From Sequoia sempervirens (taxonomy: Eukaryota; Streptophyta; Pinopsida; Cupressales; Cupressaceae), in assembly GCA_007258455.2 (NCBI GenBank), contig VDFB02270651.1, positions 704,159,360-704,223,359 of the forward strand: a DNA stretch of 64,000 bases, written 5' to 3'. This document shows, in pieces, positions 20,870 to 33,200 of this stretch. Positions within the stretch are counted from its first letter, which is position 1. Every line of letters starts with the position of its first letter. The notes beneath the pieces were generated by a model. The model worked only from the letters and a program-made list of their open reading frames with translations. It ran no database searches and was not told the DNA's origin. The translations under genes were made by a program, and so were the position numbers.

Positions 20870-21690
20870 TTTTCACATGGCCCCATTTCCCACAATTTTA
20901 ATTCTTTACTCTACTCTTCCCAAGGGTCTTAGAACATCCTTTTGACTTATCCTTCTTCTTGTCCCTTTTAGGACCTCCTTTCTCTTTGGAACTTCTTTGC
21001 ACATGCAAGGCATTTTGGGAGCCAACATTCATGGACTTTCTTCTCATCCCTTCTAAGATAAGTGTAGCAATGAGGTTATCCATCTTTGGCTCTACACCAT
21101 TACCATTGATAGAAACAATTTGATTTCATAAGATTTAGGTAAAGAAAAAAGTAACAAGATGCATTTATTTTCCTCTTCTAACATAAAATCTATAGATGCA
21201 ATTAGACTTAAAACCAAATTAAAACAATTTAAATGATCTGCAACATAATCACCATCCTTCATTTTTAATGAAATATAACCATCTTTTGAGATACAACTTA
21301 TTAGTAAGACTTTTAGTTCAATAAATATCACCTATCCTCTTTTATAAGTTGTATGTACTAGCTTCCTCAAAAAATTAAAGAGGATAAAATCTACAAGGCA
21401 CAACCATATTGGGTTCCTCATGCCTTCTTATCAAGCTTCATCTTCATTAGATATTTTATATGTCTTCTTTTCATTGGAAACTATCAACCACTGATCTCTT
21501 TCTTCTAACAGATCTTTCATTTTCAATTTCCACATCTCATACCTAGATCCATTGTAATTATAAATATGTAGATGGGAGGTAGAAGCCACGGTATATAATC
21601 TTCTTCAAAGATTTTCAAAACTCACAATGCAAAATATCCTATTGTAGCCAAAAAATCCTTTAACACTTAAGAGAGATGCATCCTTCTCTC
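20870..21690 (-). pseudogene. Copia E gag remnant
   Basis: The - strand frame 21,092-21,331 has MKDGDYVADHLNCFN and LLLFSLPKSYE, matching the Copia gag UBN2-type core. The frame 20,898-21,083 is Lys/Arg-rich and leads into a broken zinc knuckle (NCGKWGHVKKEF near 20,870-20,905). In the knuckle the first Cys is replaced by a stop and the last by Phe. Confidence 0.85.
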
Positions 21691-21702
21691 AACATACCAT
21701 TA

Positions 21703-21714
21703 GCTCTAATACCA
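21703..21714 (-). other. Primer-binding site of Copia E (tRNA-iMet)
   Basis: The - strand reads TGGTATTAGAGC, one mismatch from the tRNA-iMet complement. It lies three bases inside the 5' LTR border. Confidence 0.88.
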
Positions 21715-21716
21715 AA

Positions 21717-21968
21717 TTTTGGAAATCAAGGTAAAACTATTACAATATTAACTTCGATGAAGTGTTCACAATTTTTTATAATATATGTTTATCCAAAATT
21801 ACCCACAAAGACTATATATGTGATTGCACATTCAACAAAAGAAAAAGAACAATAAACAATAAACACAAGTAACATAGTATTTACACAAAGAAAACCTTAT
21901 GAGAAGAAAAATCCACATCCAAAGAGATCCAATTCTTCTATCAATCCTTCAAATTAGTATACATTAAT

Positions 21969-22054
<86 letters not shown>

Positions 22055-22636
22055 ACAACAATATAGTAGTAGCTCATTACTTCTTTGAAACCTGAAAAAC
22101 AACCATACATACTACTAACCCAAGGAACCAATTTATAGAAGAGTTGGAGGTTAGAATACCATTATGGTATCTCAAAAAAAGTGGTTAAACCACATACAAA
22201 AATCATACAACCTCCTTAGCATATATGTAAACTTATTAAATAATAGTAAATCATCACATGGCCTTCACATGCATTCCTAACCCATATCCAATCATAATTG
22301 ATCAACTTTGAGTGCTTCATTACTCCTTGATGGCTAACTTGCACAACATGGAAAACTTGGTGCGCCAACATGGAAGAGCATGCAACCAACATGAAAGGGG
22401 TTGGCTCTTCATCTCCCATTTGGACACCCAAGTAGAGGAATATATATTGAAACTTTGTAATCGTCCTTGATGACTAGATCCTCCTTTATGAATGCAATTA
22501 TAATTTTTTATAGATAAATAAATATTAAAAAAAATTATCCCTCATGTCCTTAGGCACCCAAGTACACCTTCTAAGGATCACGAAGACGTATAAAAATGAC
22601 TTTGCATTGCAAGTTTAATGTCACCTTATGCTCACA
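21717..22636 (-). repeat. 5' LTR of Copia E (920 bp)
   Basis: It aligns with 16,742-17,578. It is longer mainly because of an AT microsatellite at 21,974-22,051 that the other LTR lacks. Its outer edge (CTCACA, 22,631-22,636) abuts the AACCA target duplication. Confidence 0.93.
21974..22051. repeat. (AT)n microsatellite of about 78 bp
   Basis: An uninterrupted alternating TA run within the 5' LTR of Copia E; it has expanded since insertion because the partner LTR lacks it. Confidence 0.97.
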
Positions 22637-22641
22637 AACCA

Positions 22642-22980
22642 CATGCCACTCTTTGTACTAAATAATTAATATCCAACATTTCTTTACGTTGTCATATTTG
22701 ATATTACCAGGTAGTCTCTACAACCAAATACTTTCAAGGTGGTGGGCCATATTGAATACCACCATGGTTTAAGGTTTAGGGTTGTTAAATATATGAGATC
22801 TATTTCTCCCTTTTATAAACCATCTATTTTAAATCAATGCATTCTTTTGTTTTAGTATCTATGCTTCAAATAAAAAGTGTTCTTTCTCACCTTGAGCTTA
22901 CAAGTGTGAATGTAACACAATTTTGTTCATGCAAGTTCCCCTCTTATTTTATTTTTTTTAGTTGTGCCCATTTTTGTAAT
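22642..22980. repeat. Tandem duplication, copy 1 (right part, after Copia E)
   Basis: Beginning CATGCCACTCTTTGTACTAAA, this stretch continues the copy 1 sequence interrupted at 16,741. It matches the equivalent block at about 25,150-25,290 (CGGTAGTCTCTATAATCAAAT type phrase). Confidence 0.75.
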
Positions 22981-25900
22981 ATCAATGTTGGTTTAAAATT
23001 TAGGGGAAAAGTAGCTTGCATTCAAGAGGATATTAAAAAATTAGAAACAAGACTCAAAGTGATGTTGACGAGTGGTTTATAAGAATATATGGAGAAGAAT
23101 TGAAGAGATGAATAATATTTTTTTTAGATCATCTAAAATTGAAATCAATTTGAGTGTTTTGACCCCTATAACTAGTAACAATGCATAAAGGTGTTGTTGA
23201 ATGGTTGATAGGAACAAATGTGTATATTATTGTTGACCAAACACTACACATTTATGTTTTTGGCAAGACCATTCTATGTAGTTTTTGTCCAACAAAGATA
23301 TTTTCACACTAAAATATTTATACTTATCAACTATTTACTAAAACCTTTAGGTATTGTTATAATTAGCTATATAAAATCACAATCTAACTTTTCTTAGTGT
23401 AATATGAACATAATTAAACAAATTTTAATGACCCTTTGAAATAACCTTTTCGTAATAAGAAATGCATTATCTAAAAATAGAATTCAATTGTGCGTATTCA
23501 TCCAACCCAAAAAATAATTTACTTAGACTAAATATTTCTATAATTGATATTCATGTGAAAGATGGGGTAGAAGGAGTGATCCATAAGATTTGGGGATTCC
23601 ATTAGATGGGACAAGTCTAACATTAAGATAAAATATTGTTCTTATCAATTTTGAAAGTAAATTAAAAGTAAACTCCACTTCACAAATATCCTCATTGAGA
23701 TTTTTGATAGGTATTAAAAATAAATAATAATTTATTTCTTGGATTAAGAAAAATTATAGAATTAGAAAACAAGTTTCCAATCAACCAACATCAGCACAAC
23801 CAATGTTATCAAAGAAGGACATAGATAGAACGAATAAAAAGATTCTAACATGAGAGAAAATAGTAGGTTGACAACACATCTCAATCCATCTTGACAAGAA
23901 TACATCATTGAATATAAAATTATACGAGAGAAAATAATAGGTTGATAGCACATAGAAATAACTCAAGTTTTCTCAACTAGTATAAAGAGATGTTTGTGCT
24001 AACAATGCCAATCATAATAGAGATTGTACTCATAATAGTAGAGGCAAAGAAAAAAAAATCTCTTGGATACATATGAGTCTCTTCCTTCAACTATACCTTG
24101 CACTACTATGAGAGAAATTATAGCCAAATAATTAGCCACCACATCTGAAATAACAAGAACCCTACATTCAATATCACTAGATGAAGAAGTAGAATCAAGA
24201 AAAACAACTACATAGTAATCATCCATAATCATTAGCATTTTGTAAAAAATGTTACAATAATTTTCCAAAGCCAATATTCTTTTAGATTTGCAAATCAAAA
24301 TAAAAGGTATACATCTTTTCAAGTTATTATTTTGAATTTTTAATGACTATTTGAAACCTACACATTTTTTTACATTGAATTTAAATTGATAATTATTTTA
24401 AAATTAATTATAAACGAAAGAGTTTAAAGAGCTAAAAATTTATAGTTAATATGTTGACTTTTATGTTGAAGGTGGTTCCACTATAAACAAATGATAATTA
24501 CACACATACCACTCTTTATGCTAAACTATTAAAGTCCAATACCATTTCACACTGACATTTTCTATTTTATTAGGTAGTCTCATAATTTGACTTTCCTCAT
24601 TCTAAATGTGTATCGTTAAACATATCTCTTTGTGATGAAAATAACCTATTCATTAATAAAAAATACACTATCTAAAAAGAAATTCAATTGTGTATATACA
24701 TCCAACCGAAAACATAATTTACTTAAACCAAATATTTCTATAATCAATATGAATGGGAAAGATAGGAAGAGAATGGAGGATCCATAAGCTTTTGAGATTC
24801 CCATTCGATGAGCCAAGTCTAAAATCAAGAAGAAAATGGTGTTCTTTTGACTTTTGAATCATTAGAAGTAGATGCCTCCACAAATTTCCACATTGAGATT
24901 CTTGATGGAGATTTAAAAGAAAAAGTGCTAAAGAAATTCTTAAGATGATTTTCTAAATTCAATATTATTGTGGACTTATAAATCAAAATAAAAAGCAACA
25001 TCTTTTCAAATTAAAATAATATCTTGACATTTTCATGACTACTAAAAGCCATAACATTTTTATATTAAATTTTAAAATAATAATTTAAAAAATAATAATT
25101 ATAATTATCAACTTTATGTCAAAAATGATACCTATTTATAAACAACCACGTATTAACCATATGCTCCTCTTCTATAAAGATTAAAGCATTTTTTTTGCAT
25201 TGGCATATTCTTTTTACGTTGACATTTGATGTTACTCGGTAGTCTCTATAATCAAATCCTTTGGAGGTGATAGACCCACATTGATTCCTCCCGCCCAACG
25301 TTGGGACTTTTTTCGTTGATTTTTATGAGAGTATATCATAGTGATTACGTGTCGGGAAGAACGAATATTTCGTGAGGAGCAGTGGTGAGAGATATGCTCC
25401 GATAAGAGCGGTACGTTGAAAACACAATATATACATACCTCCTATTCACATTAAGTTTTGGTGGAATATGGACTTTTTAATAGAACGGTGGTGGAGGACC
25501 CACGGAGAAAATAACTATAATGGAATATAGTTGATCTAATGTTAGAGAGTTTTTTGTGTAATTGAAATAGAGGCTGTTCAAATCTTATAAGGGTATGGTA
25601 TGTACATGTCGTATTAGAAGTACAATTAGGTGCATCATGTATATTAGGAGTACGAGAAAGTCTCATATACTATAAGTCATTTGTTGACCCGAAAATGGAT
25701 CACCTAGTATCATGGACTATACAAAGGATTCCATTCCATTCTATTTCCATTTCCATGTCATTTCTAAAAAGGTACTTTCAAACATTAGTCTATTAAATGC
25801 ATGATATTTCTATAGGATGAAAAAAAAATATATTAGGAAAAAGATAAGAATAGAAAAGGATAGCCAATTTCATGATCTAAAAAAGTTACAGACAATTTTT

Positions 25901-25990
25901 TTCAAAAATCAAGTCCATTTCATTCCTCTTTTTCAATAGGATGTATTTGTGTAATTTTTAAAGTTCGATTTACTAAAAAAAGTGTGTTTA
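22981..25990. repeat. Tandem duplication, copy 2, AT-rich and non-coding
   Basis: This stretch aligns in order with 13,810-16,741 plus 22,642-22,980: the same start, the same sub-block anchors at about 24,465 and 25,120, and the shared TCACATTAAGTTTTGGTGGAA phrase (16,107 and 25,447). It keeps about 220 bp (25,205-25,430, with a locally CG-richer patch) that copy 1 lacks. The - strand frame 23,999-24,322 shares MLMIMDDYYV and FLDSTSS with 14,989-15,171, but no domain is known. Confidence 0.82.
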
Positions 25991-26366
25991 TATTAATGGA
26001 TGATATAATGGAAGTGGTATTGGTTTTGGTTTAATATTTTGTTGGCATTACAATTCGCACCTCTGGAGTGCGTATTGGCAATGGACAACTATGCACAGTT
26101 GAACTTCTCTTCAAATTAGGAGGGGAAGCTCCCCCTTTTGTTGATATGCTTAAAAAGTAAAATAATCTAATTCCTATCTTTTTGACTCAGCTGGAAGCGG
26201 CTCAAGGTTAAGAAAACCAATACATTGCAGCTAGGATTTTCTCTAGTTTCTGCAGATCTTTAACTACAACTAAGCTAATGCTAAAACTATCCTATCTCCT
26301 CTAGATAAACAAAGCAAGAGGAATTAGGAGCAAGGGATTTGTATACGATAATCGTTAAGTCAGGAT

Positions 26367-26690
26367 TTCCAAGGAGGTGGGACACCTATCTAAGGCGTAC
26401 ATTGAAATGAAGGTTATTGGAAACAACATCAAACTGTAAGTTAGTTCTCATGATTCCTAAGGAGGCGAGACACCTATCTGAAGTGTAGGCTAAAAGTAAC
26501 TTACTGGAAACAACACTTAAACAACAATCTCTATTTATAAATTCCCAAGGAGGAGGGACTCATATCCAAGGTGTAGATATGAAACAAAGATTATTAATAA
26601 CAACATCACATGATAAACTTTATTTCTAAATTCCCAAGGAGGAGGGACTTCTATACGAGGTGTAGATATGAAACAAACTTATTAGAAACA
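26367..26690 (+). repeat. Four tandem units of about 88 bp
   Basis: Units start with TTCC(C)AAGGAGG at about 26,367, 26,454, 26,542 and 26,631. Each continues with GGGAC-CTAT-C-AGGTGTAG-TATGAAA and TTATT-GAAACAACA. Divergence rises toward the first unit. Confidence 0.88.
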
Positions 26691-27878
26691 AATATAACCC
26701 AGGACAACAAATTGTATGAAGGACCTATCACACAAATAAATGATGAACCAACTTTATATTAAACAAAGTGAACAAGTACATAATAACAATATTGCACAGC
26801 AAGGCAGCTCAACAATTTATTATTGCAGCAAAAGTTAAAATACAAATGAGCAAGGGTGCTCTTATTTATAGAACCTCAAAGGAGTAGGGAACCCTAAAAT
26901 CTCCTTGAGTTAACATCAGTCTTACAAGCATGCAAGATTTATTCTTAAACCTAGATTTATGCAACTTAACAGTTAACTGGAAAAACTACTTCAATTAACT
27001 GATTCTAAACTTAGAAACTAATTGGACCTTGCAACACGCAAGCCCTTATTGATATGAGAGTCAATTGATAACTAACATCAATTAACTAAATCCCAACTGA
27101 AAGCTACACATAGGTGACTCCAAAAAAGACGTGCACAAAGGTGGGACAGCGAGTTAACTTGGAAAGAGGCATCAAGTTAACCATTGTGTCTAATGTCTAT
27201 TTTGAAGAGGTGGGACGTCCTGACAAGTAGTTCACCAGTTGTGATTATGAGCAATTAACTCCTCCAAGAAGTTCTTAACTGCCTCATCATTTGGAGGTCG
27301 TCACATGTCTCAACTGTCATTTCACTGCTTGTCAACAACTTGAGCAATCCTAGAAAAATCTACACACTTCAACTGGCAGTTCACTACTTGGTAACTTTGG
27401 CGGCTTCGTAAATGGAGAGATGATCTTTGTTTCTTCTACAACTTGATGCTTCTGACAATTTTAACGCTCTTGACATTTTTTTTAATAGATGAGTGTTGCA
27501 TGATAAAACCACGAAGTTTGACTGCGAATACTCTAGTTGTGAGATGCTCTTGACTGTGCACGCAGAATTCCAACGGTATTCAACTTTCTAAGCTAGCCTT
27601 GGAAGACTATCAGCTATACGAGGTATGAAACCATGTGGATTTTGAGTAACTATGCTTGCCAAATTGTCTGAATCAACCTTCCAGATGTGCTTGATGCAAA
27701 TTGGTGTCAACTTTTCTTATGAAATCATGAATTAAGACCAATTTGGTCTTGAATTTAGTCTAAGTGAACTACATTCTGAAAAACTAGCCTGTTGACTGTA
27801 AAAACAACTATGTTCTGACAATTTTTTCGGTGAGGCTAAAAATGGCTTCTAGTAAGGCTAAAAATAACCTATCAAGGA
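26691..27878. other. No feature recognised
   Basis: This is single-copy-looking AT-rich sequence without an open frame of interest or a known repeat motif. Recurrent short phrases (AACTGGCAGTTCACTACTTG type, about 27,220-27,390) hint at further, strongly decayed repetition. Confidence 0.4.
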
Positions 27879-28440
27879 GCAATTTTTATGAAAAATTATG
27901 AGACGTGGGTTTTGTAGAGAATATATTTCTAAGCAAACCCACAACTTCAAATTTTTTGAAAAAATGTCTTTTGCCTTGGCATGCGAGGACTTTTTGAAAC
28001 AAAAGTAGTAGGGGCAGTGAGGGCTGTGAGGGCAATTTTTCTTGAAAAAATCTAGCATATAGGTTTTGTTGCCACTTGAGAGCTGATCAAACCCAGTTTC
28101 TCCATTTTTTCAAAAATTGACTATTTCACAACCATGCAAAGGAATCTTTAGAAAAAAACACAGTACTTCAAAAAGAGAAGCAATTACGCAATTTTCACAA
28201 AAAATTTTGGCACATGGGTTTTGTAGGCACCAATGAGCTGAACGGACCCAGATCCTTCGTTTATTGAAATGTTAACTCTTTGACCTGCATGCAAAAGAAT
28301 CTTCAGGAAAAAGCACAGTACTTCAAAATGAGAAGTAGCGGGGCAATTTTCTCAAAAAATTCAAAAACATGGGTTTTGTTGCCAATGTGAACTATGTGAA
28401 CCCAAATGACCAAATTCTGAAAAAGATGTCATTTACTTTG
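27879..28440 (+). repeat. Four tandem units of about 155 bp with an AT hairpin
   Basis: GCAATTTT starts units at 27,879, 28,032, 28,188 and 28,343 (steps 153, 156, 155). Each has AATTTT-(3-4 nt)-AAAATT, able to fold into a 6-7 bp hairpin, followed by an ATGGGTTTTGTTGCCA type phrase; the middle units also share AAAGGAATCTT, CACAGTACTTCAAAA and GAGAAG. Confidence 0.88.
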
Positions 28441-29207
28441 AGCCTAAGACAAGGATAGAAGAATTTTGAGAGAGAAAATAGAAAGTATATTCTGCCTCTG
28501 AAAATGATGCGTATGCCTTGAATTATGTTCAATGAAGTATGGAACGCATGCACTAAAAAGATGAAGTCTAAAAAATAATTCCTCTGAGCAATCTAGACCT
28601 GACACTGTGAATAACACTAAAAAATATCACCTGTAGCGCCTTCAAATCTTGCTTGCACGAGAAAATACGTGTTTTCCTTCAACCTGTGATGAGAATAATG
28701 GATGCCCAAATGCCTTAATGAATTAATTTCATGAATTAAGGTGTCACTTTGCATGCAAAAAACCTAAATTTAGGACGCAATAATATTATTGGACCCCAAT
28801 TTAGTTAACTAGATGAAAATAAAACCATAAAATGGGTGCCACCCAGCGTGCACAAAGAAATTTGCCACATGCATGTAAAAATAAGTCATTTTGAGGTCGA
28901 CTTAGAAGTTAAATAGGAGATTTAATATTATTTCAAGTTGAGTTCAAAAATTCCTCCATTATAGGATGGCCAAGTCACTTGAGTTCAAAAGTCAAAGTTT
29001 GACTTGGGTGCCAACTCTCCAGACATAAACTTTTTTGAAATTTTCCATTTGCAAATGTCATCAGAGCCTATGTTTGATCACTGATTCTGATTGATTGATG
29101 TGTCCAATAGACTGGTTGACAGTTTCATTGAAGAGCAGGATCAAAATTAAAAAGGAGATCCTTGAGGCTGCAAACCCTAATTCTAACTTTTGAGCCTTCA
29201 AAATTCA
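28441..29207. other. No feature recognised
   Basis: AT-rich spacer between the 155-bp and 210-bp arrays, with no coding or repeat motif that I can support. Confidence 0.4.
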
Positions 29208-30505
29208 GGGCACCCTTGGCCTCCAGGGGTACTTTTTCTCACTATACTTAGTCAAATTTCATGCATTTTGAACTTGATCTTCATTATCCTTCATTCTGTA
29301 ACTCCCAACACTTGGAAAAACTCTCAAGCTAACTAACATGCTCATTGCGAAGCTGACTCAATTTTGAACATGATCTTCTAAAGAGCATAATCCCTAAAAG
29401 CATCATCTGGAAAGTCAAAATCTTGGGAGCCCCTAGACTCCAGGGGCTCTTTTATTTCTAGGTAGCCATTTTTGCAACTTGCCGAATCTTCATTCAATCT
29501 TCGACTACTGACTACTGACAAGCCTTTTGACTTGGCTGAGATATGCAATTGAAACCTTGAAGAATTTCACATAGGATGAGCATTTGAGAAAACCCTAACA
29601 ACTGCATTTGAGGGCTCAAAAAACTAGGCACCCCTAGCCTCCAGAGGCTCTTTTTGCTTTGAATTCACAATTTGAGCTTGACTTTAACCTTTTGTTTGAC
29701 TCATGATTCTAGTCATTTGGCAACTTTGATTTATCCACTGACAAGTTCGTTGCAAATCCTGATCAAGTCTGAGACAAACATCATAGGTGTCATTTGATCA
29801 AAAAGTTACATCTAGTACCTTAAAAGTTTGGGTGCCCCTAGCCTCTAGGGGCTCTTTTCTCTACCAGTGTTAGTCAAATTTTCACCAATTTCATTTCCTT
29901 TATTCTTCATTCAATATGCAATTTTCAACATTAGACAAGTCCCATGATCTTGCTATTAGATTCATCGTGAAGCTAAAAGGATGTTGAGCAAATACCTTGA
30001 AGAAAATAGCCTTCAAAAACCTCTTTTGGTTTCCCAAAATGATGGGCACCCCTAGCCAGCATGGGTGCTTTTGCCTTAGTGATCTTCAATTCAACCTCCG
30101 TTTTACATGTCCATTCACTCAACCGCTGCTATCATTTGATAAGTCTTGCGAACTGGCTAACAAATCCATTGCAAAGCTGGGCTGAAGCTAAGAAGATCAT
30201 ACTGGAGATAATCAATGCAAAAGCTGACATATGATTCCTTGAATTCTTGGGAGCCGCTTGCCTATAAGGCTTGCTTTTCTCCACCAGTGTTAGTCAAATT
30301 TTGACTAATTTCATCTCCCTTGTTCTCCTTCGTTCTTTGTTCAATCTACAATTTTGGTGATAGAAAAATATTATAGACTAGTTGGCAAGCTCATTGCAAA
30401 GCTAGCAGAATTCCAGAGAAGACCTCTTGGAAGTGACAAATATCAAAAAGTTGATTTGGGCCCTTGAAACCTAGGGAGCCCCTGGCTAACAGGCACTCCT
30501 TTATT
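29208..30505 (+). repeat. Seven tandem units of about 210 bp, each with a GC-rich hairpin core
   Basis: Core phrases of the form GGG-CACCCCTAGCCTCCAGGGGCTCTTTT recur at about 29,208, 29,425, 29,625, 29,830, 30,044, 30,249 and 30,474. Around them run shared phrases such as CAGTGTTAGTCAAATTTT and GCTCATTGCAAAGCT. The core can fold: GCCCCTAG/CTAGGGGC with a 3-nt loop in unit 4 (29,834-29,852), GAGCCCCT/AGGGGCTC in unit 2 (29,427-29,449), and GCACCC/GGGTGC in unit 5 (30,046-30,068). Outer spacer sequence is much more diverged than the core. Confidence 0.88.
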
Positions 30506-33200
30506 TCCAAACTTAGAAAATTTTCAATGATTTTCACCTTGATGAAAATCCCCTCTGCGACGAAGCATCATTTTGAACCTATCTCACCATAGAATCTTCC
30601 TTGGAGCATTTTAAGCTTAGATTTCAACACCTAGTATCTACCCATCTACCATTGATGACCTTAGAGGTCCTAACTTTTTACCTGAAAAAGTGAAAACTAC
30701 CCACCAGACTTAAACTGACTTTTTCTTGATTCCAGCTTCACCACTATGATTGTGAAGTGAAATACGCCAATCAAAATAATTTTCAATCAATTCTGACAAG
30801 ATTATATTTTTAGGGTTTTTTGCCTAAAAATAGGGGTCTAGAAACCCTAATTTTCAAAATTTTCAAATTTTACCAGTATTTTCCAAACATCAAATTGACT
30901 AAAATCTCATACTTGATTTTCCCAAAAACTGACTTTTGACGACACATTTACAAGGTTTAGACTATTTTAAGCAAAATGCCTTATTGAAGCAAAAAAATTG
31001 GTTTGGGTATAACATATTTTACAATAAATCTCTTTTGTAATATTTAAAAAAAATAAAAATTATTGGGTTAAATGTTACTCATTATATGAGTTTTATATAA
31101 TGTTATCCCGCTTCTTGTATGCATTGCATAAGGGGTCAAAATTAAAATCAAACATCAAGGGAGCAATCTCTATAACAAACATGTATCGTCAAAACATCCA
31201 AGTGCTCCATGTACTCCATCAAAATACTAGAAATAATAACCAAGTTGACCACCATCTCAAATATGAACCTTCTCATCCTCCATCATGCCAATGCATGAAG
31301 GATAAGATCCATTCCAAGTAAAAATACCACACTAACTGTAACATAGAAGCATGAATCTTGCCTCGACTTGATATTAAAAAATAAATACTAAATCCAATGG
31401 TAATGAATTGGCTTGAGTAGTTGCCAAGAATTAATCACCATAGCTAGAATAGCAACCATAACTAGTTGCTAACATGTCCAACTAACCATACCTCAAACCA
31501 AGGTATACTCATGATAACAAGTAAATATTACACCTTTAAAATATTGAACCCAATACATTACCACAAGTCCCACAACATTGTAGTATAATAAGAACATCCA
31601 ACAAAGGAAACATATACAACCTAGAACTCCCATTGCATGGGTAATGTTAAATGTAAAAAATGATCAAAGAAACTAAAATTTCATCAACAACACGCACATA
31701 GAAGGTGTAGCAAATACCAATAGTATCATCTAGTACCAATGAACATCCACAAAGATATGCAACCCTACACACTAAACCACTACAACATAACTCTCTCACT
31801 ATTGGTCTTCATAGCTCTCCCATGTTCTCCACATAATAGAAGAAAGATATTAAAGAACCTCCATACTATTATCTAAAAGTAAATAATAAAGTATAATAAC
31901 AATAAATGACCACAAACATACTAATCACATGGTTCCACACAAACCTCAATTCCCATGTCATGTAAACATGAACTTATAGGAAGAAACACAAGACCATCTA
32001 GAGAGAACCTACAAATCAAAACCATGTGGCATGTCCTACTACAAGTCTCAGTACTCAAGATATGACAAGTAATATCTCCTACACAAAATCCCAAATAGAA
32101 AGCCTTAACAACATCCAAACATTAAACTCAAAGATCAATCATAGAATGTATGTTACATCCCATTTTATTTACTCATTATGGATGAAAATTTTGATGTTTA
32201 AATAACTAGTTAAGTGTGTGCATGTTCAATGTTTTGATATTATGCACTAAATGCAATAGCATTATGCTTTGTAATTCGTTATGATAGTATTTCATTATTT
32301 TAAAGAATATCCATGATTTGAACTAATATCTTGTTGATCTAAATGTTTTACATATGTTGTCATTTTTGAATAATTAATGAATAATATGATAAAATTGATT
32401 TCTTTTATAAATTATATAGAACACATATTTTAATTATTATTATTGGTTCACGATTATGATATTTCGATATTGACACAAACTAACTATTGTTTGTCAGCAT
32501 GAGATGGATGTAGGTTAGATTTACCCCCTCTTGCTTGTTGAGGGGGGGACATTATATAGGAGAGGGAGATTTAAACCATGATAGTGCGACAGCTATACCA
32601 TATGCTCTAAGAACCCACACACTTGCATGAATTTGTAGGTTGATAATATGTTGATGTATTATAGACATGTAGAGATTTTTTTAAGTTTGGTCACAAGTAT
32701 GTGTATGAAGTCTTTAGTTTCCTTTGAATGGTTGCACAAAGTATTTTGTAATTTGACCTTTATAATGAACAATTATTTTTCCTTCATCCCTTACTTAGAA
32801 CATAATTATACATTTGGATTTTCCCATCCACTCATTTTTTCTTTTGACCTATATTGATCATAATCACTTGCCCCTCTACTCATTTTTTTTAATGTACATT
32901 GATCACAATCATTTTTTCCTTTTACATTTGTAATTGAACATAATATTTAATCCTTTACCTTTATAATGAATCCATTTGCTTAAGTGATCTTGACTACCTA
33001 AGCTTGAACAAGGTTTATTGATAGGTTGCTTATCAAAATTATCTTTATCACTTGTATAATTTTATCTTCACTATGAATACATAATTTGTATCTTTTCTTT
33101 TTAAACCAACATGTACTCATTAATACTATTATCAATTTTATAGGAAAATCAATTCTTATCATGTTCATTTTATTTTTTCTATACTACTATTAACTCTTCA
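30506..33200. other. No gene recognised; AT-rich
   Basis: Small frames (for example 31,100-31,321 and 32,648-32,857) lack family motifs. TGTTACATCCCATTTTAT at about 32,150 resembles the start of a gypsy-type LTR, but no matching partner or end was found. The region 31,320-32,150 is A/C-rich and could be decayed element sequence. Confidence 0.4.

Larger units (their letters stand above)
16742..22636 (-). mobile_element. Copia E: full-length, dead Copia retrotransposon with AACCA target duplication
   Basis: The LTRs are at 16,742-17,578 and 21,717-22,636. AACCA lies at 16,737-16,741 and again at 22,637-22,641, a perfect 5-bp target duplication. On the - strand the order is 5' LTR, primer site (21,703-21,714), gag, protease, integrase, RT, RNase H, polypurine tract (17,579-17,590), 3' LTR. 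All coding blocks are broken and key residues are lost in protease, integrase and RT. It interrupts copy 1 of the 3.2-kb tandem duplication: joining 16,741 to 22,642 restores the arrangement seen in copy 2. Confidence 0.95.

Noticed and set aside
22760..22785. AAGGTTTAGGG as telomere-type repeat
   Set aside because: Only a single unit, not an array.
25260..25430. CG-richer patch as a promoter or CpG island
   Set aside because: Short, within a repeat copy, with no downstream gene.
32150..32180. TGTTACATCCCATTTT as an LTR start
   Set aside because: No matching LTR end, partner copy, primer site or target duplication could be found.
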